This document shows, in pieces, positions 1-4,998 of a stretch of DNA of 8,171 bases (positions are counted from its first letter, which is position 1; every line of letters begins with the position of its first letter). Position numbers and translations under genes: made by a program. The stretch covers positions 1-8,171 of the forward strand of contig DATEOW010000071.1 of assembly GCA_035273665.1 (NCBI GenBank). Reading direction: 5' to 3'. The notes under the pieces were generated by a model. The model was not told the DNA's origin and made no database searches. It saw nothing but the letters and a program-made list of their open reading frames with translations. The stretch comes from DATEEW01 sp035273665. GTDB taxonomy: Bacteria; Pseudomonadota; Gammaproteobacteria; Burkholderiales; SG8-39.

Positions 1-414
1 GGCATGAATGGACAGTTGCAAGACAGGCACGTCGGCGCGTGGGAACACGTGTGCAAGCACCGACCAGGTGCCGTGATCGAGGCCCCAGCTATCATGATCG
101 AGCGAAACGCAGGCGGGTTTTACGATATCGACGATCTCATCGGCTACTTTTGGCGCGCCGGGCGCAGGATAGTCAAAGTCGAAAAGCTGTTGCGGAAAAC
201 CGTAGAAATCATGGACGACTCGCGGTTTCGGCATTGCGGTTACCGCGCTTCCGTTGATGAACCAATGCGCCGAGATGGCGAGCACTGCGCGCGGACGAGG
301 TAGGTCGTTCCCCAAGCTGCGCCAAGTGTCCGTATATCGATTGCGCTCCAAGGTGTTCATCGGACTGCCATGGCCGACGAAAGCGGCGGGCATGAGCGGG
401 GATGCGGGCTTCAC
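1..414 (-). CDS. ygiD: YgiD-like extradiol dioxygenase (4,5-DOPA dioxygenase family), 3' end missing
   Basis: The frame runs off the left edge, leaving 138 N-terminal residues of a protein that is usually about 260. I see the family signature GHGSPMN (residues 14-20), then AISAHWF (46-52), VVHDFYGFP (66-74), YPAPGAP (82-88) and WGLDHGTWSVL (110-120). These match the class III extradiol (LigB/DODA) family that includes E. coli YgiD. His15 and His50 sit where this family has metal-ligand histidines, and His114 is in the conserved HGTW motif. The remaining ligands would lie beyond the edge. Family members cleave catechol rings such as L-DOPA in vitro; the physiological substrate is usually unknown. 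I chose the GTG at 414 because it directly follows an in-frame TAA (417-415) and has a GGAG at 424-427 spaced 9 nt. An ATG at 393 is possible but lacks a Shine-Dalgarno sequence. It lies 85 nt after the ATP-grasp gene on the same strand. Confidence 0.88.
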   Translation of the reverse strand, partial: MKPASPLMPAAFVGHGSPMNTLERNRYTDTWRSLGNDLPRPRAVLAISAHWFINGSAVTAMPKPRVVHDFYGFPQQLFDFDYPAPGAPKVADEIVDIVKPACVSLDHDSWGLDHGTWSVLAHVFPRADVPVLQLSIHA

Positions 415-423
415 TTATGGTTT

Positions 424-427
424 CTCC
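424..427 (-). promoter_or_regulatory. Ribosome binding site deciding the GTG start of the ygiD-like gene
   Basis: On the minus strand a GGAG lies 9 nt before GTG 414. The alternative ATG at 393 has only a C-rich stretch before it. The site favours the longer N-terminus, which places seven residues before the MPAAFVGHGSP stretch. Confidence 0.5.
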
Positions 428-499
428 AGCAGTCTTTTGCGGTTGAGGCGGTTATACCATCCATGCACGGTTGATGCCCTTACCGGCGTGGTTCGGTGG

Positions 500-1882
500 T
501 TAGGCCGTTCGCGGAAGACAGCATCGGGGATCGAACTGACCTTCCGCATCCAGCCAAACATTCGGTGCTTCGTAAACCGGCGCAAAGCCGCCGCCTGGCG
601 TACGGAAATTCGTTGTCTGACCTTGGTACATGCGCGCCGCCAGCCACTGAGGCTCGCTTTTATATACAAATTCGCGAAGGTCGAACTTCAACACTTGCGG
701 TGATTGACCGGAGAGCGTTCGTTCACCGGGTGCAACCAAGGCTTGAGCAACATAGTCGCCGGCGACGATCTCCTGCCACACTCGCTGCGTCAGCTTATCG
801 CCCCGATAGGCCGCGCGGCTGCCGTAGCCGCGGAACGGTTTGAAGAAGAGCCGCTTGCGTTCCGCCCAAAGCTGCTCGGCGTTGGTCGCCTCGACGATCT
901 GAGTTCGGGGAACGCCATCGAGCAATATTGCCTGCGTGCCTTCCGGTACACCGAGACGCTGGAGATGGTCGACTTGGCTCAGTAGCACAAGATTGCGCTT
1001 GTCAGCATAGAGCGCGTGGGCTTGGGGGTGAGGCGTGATGACCGCAGAACGTTGAAGGTAGGCCTCGCGAAGCGTGCCGCTGGAAGAGCTTTCAAAATAA
1101 AAATCAGTGAGCCGGTTGTAAACGAGATCAATCGCTTGTTCGCCAACGTACAACTTGCCCTCGCGAAGCTCAAGCTGGTTGGGGTCGGCAATGACCGCGT
1201 CGATGGCGTGTCTGTGGAACAGTTGCTTAAACAGAAGGAACTCGGGATAGAGATATTGTTGCTGCGGTTGTTCGTCCACGATCGCGATACGGTGTAGCGG
1301 GTGACTTCCTCCGCCGAGCGCCCATTCGCGGTGAAACATTGCCACGATGTGGGCCTCGAGCGCTTCCGCGAGAGCCGTCGGGCGTAGCAGATGCTCGATC
1401 GGCGGACAACAGGCGCGCTGCGCACGTGCCAGCACTGCATTGAGCATGGCCCCGCCGGCGTTCGTATTGATTTCGATCAGCCCGATACCAGCCTCGGTCG
1501 CATGAAAGTCATAGCCAAAGAACACGCCGCTCGCGCCCGGCGTGTGGCGTGCGATCTCAGGCGATCGCGACAGGACTTCCTCGCGATAAGCGGGGAGAGC
1601 GACGACAGATTCGATCGCTTGAACGAGCGCCGACATGCGAGCGCTTTGCGCGGTCGATACGAACACCGGGTTTGCGGCGAACAAATACGGGCAGCGCTCT
1701 TCCAACAAATCAACGAGGCCCGGCACCCCGACCTCCGATTCGAGTGCGCGGCGCAGGGCGCTTGAGTCCACGCCGATACAAAAGCACTCGGCGTTCAATC
1801 GCTGTGGCGAAAGCGACGCGGCAAGTAGGCTTTTTTCGGTGGACGTGAGGTCGGAGGTGGCGTTCATATTGCCGCCGATCAT
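500..1882 (-). CDS. ATP-grasp-like protein of unknown substrate
   Basis: This is a 460-residue soluble protein with no signal peptide or membrane segment. The pattern suggests an ATP-grasp ligase. There is GYDFH (123-127) followed by IEINTNAGGAMLN (136-148). VYNRLTDFYF lies at 254-263 and ADKRN at 293-297. FFKPFRGYGSRAAYRG (346-361) has Lys348 as a likely nucleotide-binding lysine beside a Gly-rich loop. DYVAQALV lies at 376-383. LKFDLREFVY (398-407) and ARMYQGQTTNFRTPGGGFAPV (416-436) resemble the metal- and phosphate-binding end of the fold. ATP-grasp enzymes join a carboxylate to an amine or thiol through an acyl-phosphate; the substrates here cannot be read from sequence. It may be a distant relative of glutathionylspermidine-synthase-like proteins, but I would not name it so. 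The start is uncertain: ATG 1882 and ATG 1867 both lack a clear Shine-Dalgarno sequence. It lies 75 nt after mrpG on the same strand. Two Cys-Cys pairs (158-159, 454-455) are unusual for a cytosolic protein. Confidence 0.8.
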   Translation of the reverse strand: MIGGNMNATSDLTSTEKSLLAASLSPQRLNAECFCIGVDSSALRRALESEVGVPGLVDLLEERCPYLFAANPVFVSTAQSARMSALVQAIESVVALPAYREEVLSRSPEIARHTPGASGVFFGYDFHATEAGIGLIEINTNAGGAMLNAVLARAQRACCPPIEHLLRPTALAEALEAHIVAMFHREWALGGGSHPLHRIAIVDEQPQQQYLYPEFLLFKQLFHRHAIDAVIADPNQLELREGKLYVGEQAIDLVYNRLTDFYFESSSSGTLREAYLQRSAVITPHPQAHALYADKRNLVLLSQVDHLQRLGVPEGTQAILLDGVPRTQIVEATNAEQLWAERKRLFFKPFRGYGSRAAYRGDKLTQRVWQEIVAGDYVAQALVAPGERTLSGQSPQVLKFDLREFVYKSEPQWLAARMYQGQTTNFRTPGGGFAPVYEAPNVWLDAEGQFDPRCCLPRTA

Positions 1883-1957
1883 ATTAGCTGAAGATTGCGG
1901 AGATTCGATTGTCGCAGGAACCGCGCCCTGCTGTGTCGATCACTCACGGAGGCGTTC

Positions 1958-2272
1958 CTATTGCTCGTCGCGGGATAAAGCAGCTCTGACCAATAGCATT
2001 AGAGTGACCGGCGTGGTGACCGTAATGAACAGGCCGATGAGGATTTCATGGAGCACGGGTCGCGACTCGGATACCGAAAAGAAGATCATCGAGGCGATCA
2101 GGATACTTGCCGCGCCGAGCGTCGTTCCCAGCGTCGGCGCGTGCACTCGATCGTAGAATCGCTTGAGCCGCACTAATCCCAAAGAGCCGGTGAATGTCAA
2201 AAAGGCGCCGAGGAGCAGGAGGGTGGCGCATAGCAGCGCGGCCCAATGCGGCAGTTCGGTTGTAGGCGTCAT
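1958..2272 (-). CDS. mrpG: Na+/H+ antiporter subunit MrpG (MnhG/PhaG)
   Basis: This 104-residue protein is the last subunit of the Mrp complex. It has three predicted membrane segments (about 9-30, 48-68 and 74-96). The family signature is FTGSLGLVRLKRFYDRVHAPT (27-47) followed by LGTTLG; the conserved TTPVT lies at 86-90. MrpG is small, has no catalytic residues of its own, and is required for assembly and activity of the antiporter in model species. Its ATG overlaps the mrpF stop by 4 nt (ATGA), and a purine-rich GGGGAAGTG precedes it. The C-terminus is short and charged (SRDEQ), as is common for the family. It ends with TAG; no strong terminator follows, so transcription may continue into the ATP-grasp gene. 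Confidence 0.95.
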   Translation of the reverse strand: MTPTTELPHWAALLCATLLLLGAFLTFTGSLGLVRLKRFYDRVHAPTLGTTLGAASILIASMIFFSVSESRPVLHEILIGLFITVTTPVTLMLLVRAALSRDEQ

Positions 2273-2550
2273 TCGATCACTTCCCCGCGCATTAAGAATT
2301 TCGCCAATGCCACTGTCGTGACGAATCCAAGCAGAGCGATCGTCAAGGCCGCTTCGAAGTAAAGCGTCGTACCGGTTCGAATGCCGAACGTCACCAGCAA
2401 CAACATCGCGTTCATATAAAGCGTATCGAGCGCGAGTACGCGATCTTGAGCGCGAGGCCCCAGGATGACACGGAGAAGCGCCAGCATCATTGCTAGCGCA
2501 AGTAAAACCTGCGCCGTGCCCAGCGACCAGGCGAAAATGGAAGCCGTCAT
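2269..2550 (-). CDS. mrpF: Na+/H+ antiporter subunit MrpF (MnhF/PhaF)
   Basis: This 93-residue protein has three hydrophobic segments (about 7-29, 38-57 and 63-85). The signature RVILGPRAQDRVLALDTLYMN (27-47) is the conserved cytosolic/second-helix motif of MrpF, including the Asp36-Arg37 pair and Asp42. In the Mrp complex MrpF packs with MrpE and MrpG in the part not related to complex I. The same frame stays open upstream to about 2790, but that extension lies inside mrpE and looks non-coding. I chose ATG 2550 because it overlaps the mrpE stop in an ATGA and has a GGAG spaced 8 nt (CTGGAGATATTCGA before ATG). The length is normal for the family. Confidence 0.95.
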   Translation of the reverse strand: MTASIFAWSLGTAQVLLALAMMLALLRVILGPRAQDRVLALDTLYMNAMLLLVTFGIRTGTTLYFEAALTIALLGFVTTVALAKFLMRGEVIE

Positions 2551-3035
2551 TCGAATATCTCCAGCAGTAAACGTTCGTAGCGGTTCTTGATGCGGCTTAC
2601 CCAGTCGCTTTCGTCGATCAGATCGAGCACATGCAGCCGCATGACACCGTTCGCCGGGTCGTATTTGGACCATAAGGTGCCCGGGGTCGCGGTAATAATA
2701 ATGGCCAAAACGGCGAGTCCATAGGGACTGCGCAGATCGAGCGGGATATCGACGAAGCCGGAAGACTGGCCGCGCAAACGCGGATGCCATACGATCATCG
2801 CTACCGCGTTGTTCGAGCGGACCACGTCCGCAAATGCGAGGCCGAGCAACCGCATCACTGCCCAGGGACGGCGTATATGCCGGCGTGGCAACTCCAGAGA
2901 CGCGATTGCGAGCGGACCCCCAACGCCCATCAACACTGCGCCGATCAGATCAGCCGGTGAGATCTCGCGTGCGAGCAGCAGCCACATCGCCATCAATGCC
3001 AGTGTCAATAATGGAAATGGCAGCAAACGTCTCAT
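2547..3035 (-). CDS. mrpE: Na+/H+ antiporter subunit MrpE (MnhE/PhaE)
   Basis: This 162-residue protein has an N-terminal hydrophobic pair (about 4-22 and 27-47), a basic loop PRRHIRRPW (50-58), a third segment (59-80) and a cytosolic C-terminal domain. Family hallmarks are ADVVRSN (69-75), ITATPGT (114-120) and the HVLDLIDESDW stretch (135-145). MrpE contributes to the membrane complex and is needed for full antiport in species studied; it has no known catalytic centre. The frame is open another 95 codons upstream, but these overlap mrpD antisense to nothing and lack family similarity. ATG 3035 is preferred because it forms an ATGA overlap with the mrpD stop and has AGGGA upstream. Confidence 0.95.
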   Translation of the reverse strand: MRRLLPFPLLTLALMAMWLLLAREISPADLIGAVLMGVGGPLAIASLELPRRHIRRPWAVMRLLGLAFADVVRSNNAVAMIVWHPRLRGQSSGFVDIPLDLRSPYGLAVLAIIITATPGTLWSKYDPANGVMRLHVLDLIDESDWVSRIKNRYERLLLEIFE

Positions 3036-4657
3036 GGGGTATTCCCTTTGAGCACTTGAGGTGCCGATAACACGTGGCGGATGTAGTCGTGCGGCGCATG
3101 CAAAGCAGCGGCGGTCGCCTGCATATATCGCATGACCGGCCCCGCCTGAATTGTCATCGCCGCGCAGGCGAGCAGCAGTACGATGACAGGCATAACTTCG
3201 ATGACGCGCAGTCGCGGCACGGACCAGGCAAGAGGCGCCCAGAAGTTGCGCACGCCGGCTCTCATCATCGCGATGATCACCATCAAGCCGGAGCCGATGA
3301 CAACGGCCAGGAGTATCCACGCAGTCGTCGGTGTCGCATTAGGCGCGGCGGCAAGGCCCGCCGGTTCCAGCAAACTGCTGAGCATCGCAAACTTGGCGAT
3401 GAAGCCGGAAAGAGGAGGGAGTCCGGCGAGCAACATGGCGCAACAGACGAAGCTGATGCCGAGCACGGCCATCGGCGCGGGCATTGGAATGCCGGCGCCC
3501 TCCTTCTCATGGTGATCGTCGCCGAAAGCTTCCATCGTGACGGCCAGCAGTGTTGCGCCCGGGTGGCGGCCCCGCTCGATCAGTTCGGTCAGCAAAAAAA
3601 ACGCGCTGATTGCAAGGGTTGAGCTCACGAGATAGTACAAGGCGCTTCCAGTTACGCTGCTGTGTCCCGTCCCGATTACCGCTAGAAGCGTGCCGGTAGA
3701 GACGAGCACGACGTAGCCGGCGAGCCGTGTCATATCTTGGGAAGCGAGTACGCCGACAGAACCGTATAGCACCGTGAGCACGCCGCCCCACAACAACCAA
3801 TCGCCGCCGAGTAAGGCGGAGCTCCCGGTATGCTCGCCGAAGAGAAGAAGCCAGACGCGCAAGACGGCGTACACGCCCACCTTGCTAAGTATCGAAAACA
3901 GCGCCGCGACCGGCGCCGCAGCAGCCGAATAGGCTGGCGGCAACCAAAATCCGAGCGGCCACATCCCTGCTTTAACGAGAAACGCTACGCCGAGGATCGC
4001 CGCGCCCGCTTCCATCAATACGCGCTCGTTGGCGCCGATCTGGGCAATTCGCGCAGCCATGTCCGCCATATTGAGCGTACCGGTCACGCCATACAACATG
4101 CTGACGCCGATGAGGAAGAGCAGGGAAGCGACTAGGTTGATCGCGACGTAATGCAGCCCTGCTCGAACGCGGAGCGCGCCGGAGCCATGCAACAGTAAAC
4201 CGTAAGAAGCGGCGAGCATGACCTCGAAGAAAACGAAGAGGTTGAAGAGATCGCCGGTGAGGAAAGCGCCGCTCAACCCCATCAGTTGCAATTGGAACAG
4301 TGCATGAAAATGCGGGCCGGCGCGATGCCAGCGTGCGAGGGCAAAAACAAGGGTGGCGAGCCCCAGCACACTGGACAGCAATACCATCATTGCGGAGAGC
4401 CGATCGAGCACAAACACAATGCCGAAGGGCGCCGGCCAATTTCCGAGTAGATAAACATCGATCGTCCGCCCGTCCGGCGCGGTGACCTGCGCGCGGTGAA
4501 GCAATAGGAGCGCAATAAGGACGAGCGCAATCGCCGACCCGACGCTCAATGTGGCGCGCAATGTGCGGAGTCGATCGCCTCCGAGCAGCAGCATGACCGC
4601 CGCCATGATGAGCGGCAGCAGTACAGGCGCGATGATGAGATGCTCGGACCAGGTCAT
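3032..4657 (-). CDS. mrpD: Na+/H+ antiporter subunit MrpD (MnhD/PhaD)
   Basis: This 541-residue, strongly hydrophobic protein has about 14 membrane segments. It belongs to the proton-conducting family shared with complex I subunits NuoL/M/N. The central domain holds the expected charged residues: Glu145 in FFEVMLAASYG, Lys229 in FLVKAGMWPLGFWLPPAYSA, Lys259 in ILSKVGVYAVLR and Lys422 in GFIAKFAML. These match the glutamate and the chain of lysines that carry protons across this family. After TM10 a hydrophilic loop, MEAFGDDHHEKEGAGIP (375-391), is rich in His and acidic residues; an acidic loop here is common in MrpD. The C-terminal tail is amphipathic. The ATG overlaps the mrpC stop by 4 nt, and no strong Shine-Dalgarno sequence is present, so initiation probably depends on coupling to mrpC translation. 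Confidence 0.97.
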   Translation of the reverse strand: MTWSEHLIIAPVLLPLIMAAVMLLLGGDRLRTLRATLSVGSAIALVLIALLLLHRAQVTAPDGRTIDVYLLGNWPAPFGIVFVLDRLSAMMVLLSSVLGLATLVFALARWHRAGPHFHALFQLQLMGLSGAFLTGDLFNLFVFFEVMLAASYGLLLHGSGALRVRAGLHYVAINLVASLLFLIGVSMLYGVTGTLNMADMAARIAQIGANERVLMEAGAAILGVAFLVKAGMWPLGFWLPPAYSAAAAPVAALFSILSKVGVYAVLRVWLLLFGEHTGSSALLGGDWLLWGGVLTVLYGSVGVLASQDMTRLAGYVVLVSTGTLLAVIGTGHSSVTGSALYYLVSSTLAISAFFLLTELIERGRHPGATLLAVTMEAFGDDHHEKEGAGIPMPAPMAVLGISFVCCAMLLAGLPPLSGFIAKFAMLSSLLEPAGLAAAPNATPTTAWILLAVVIGSGLMVIIAMMRAGVRNFWAPLAWSVPRLRVIEVMPVIVLLLACAAMTIQAGPVMRYMQATAAALHAPHDYIRHVLSAPQVLKGNTP

Positions 4658-4998
4658 GCTTCGGGCTCACGTCCATCGACATGGTCGGTTCCGGTGAAGC
4701 CACGTGCGGCGAGCAGTACGACAAGGAATAACGCGGTCGTCGCAAAGCCGATCACGATCGCAGTCAACACCAATGCTTGTGGGACAGGATCGACATGTCG
4801 GGTGGGATCGCCCACCCCGGATGCGTCGAGCACAGGCGGCATGTTCGTTTGCACGCCGCCCACGCTGAAGATGAAGAGATTCACCGCATATGACAGCAAG
4901 CAGAGGCCGACAATGACCTGGAAAGTACGTGGACGCAGGACGAGATAGACGCCGGACCCTGTCAACACGCCGATGGCGATTGCGAGAACGAAGTCCAT
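4654..4998 (-). CDS. mrpC: Na+/H+ antiporter subunit MrpC (MnhC/PhaC)
   Basis: This 114-residue homologue of complex I subunit NuoK has three membrane segments (about 3-20, 25-45 and 76-97). The second carries the family pattern FQVIVGLCLLSYAVNLFIFS (26-45). The conserved loop GDPTRHVDPVPQALVLTAIVI (63-83) is diagnostic for MrpC. In the complex it sits between the MrpA and MrpD antiporter-like subunits. The start ATG overlaps the mrpAB stop by one base (TGATG), and GGAGG lies 7 nt upstream inside the mrpAB coding region, so it has its own strong ribosome site. The tail is hydrophilic (GTDHVDGREPEA). Confidence 0.96.
   Translation of the reverse strand: MDFVLAIAIGVLTGSGVYLVLRPRTFQVIVGLCLLSYAVNLFIFSVGGVQTNMPPVLDASGVGDPTRHVDPVPQALVLTAIVIGFATTALFLVVLLAARGFTGTDHVDGREPEA

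Noticed and set aside
451..456. TATAAC box before the ygiD-like gene as a promoter
   Set aside because: No sequence resembling TTGACA lies 15-18 nt upstream of it on the minus strand.
415..669. Alternative minus frame past the ATP-grasp stop, ending HGWYNRLNRKRLLEKP, as a possible frameshifted C-terminus
   Set aside because: The ATP-grasp frame stays convincing to its TAA at 502-500, and the alternative frame upstream of about 500 is unpatterned. The tail alone is too short to judge.
254..703. 149-residue plus-strand frame
   Set aside because: It is antisense to the ygiD-like gene, the gap and the end of the ATP-grasp gene. Its composition (many Arg, Ser, Cys) looks like a shadow, and there is no ribosome site or recognisable motif.
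1916..1959. Inverted repeat after mrpG as a rho-independent terminator
   Set aside because: The stem is short, bulged and overlaps the stop codon, the loop is over 20 nt, and no T-run follows.
1635..2156. 173-residue plus-strand frame across the ATP-grasp/mrpG gap
   Set aside because: It is antisense to two real genes, has shadow-like composition and no motif.
3074..3622. 182-residue plus-strand frame, rich in His, Arg, Asp and Gln
   Set aside because: It is the reverse of a membrane-protein gene (mrpD). The polar composition is what the complement of hydrophobic codons produces.
3972..4745. 257-residue open frame on the minus strand inside mrpD/mrpC
   Set aside because: It overlaps two unmistakable Mrp genes in another frame, is rich in Arg/His/Ala/Pro, and resembles no family.
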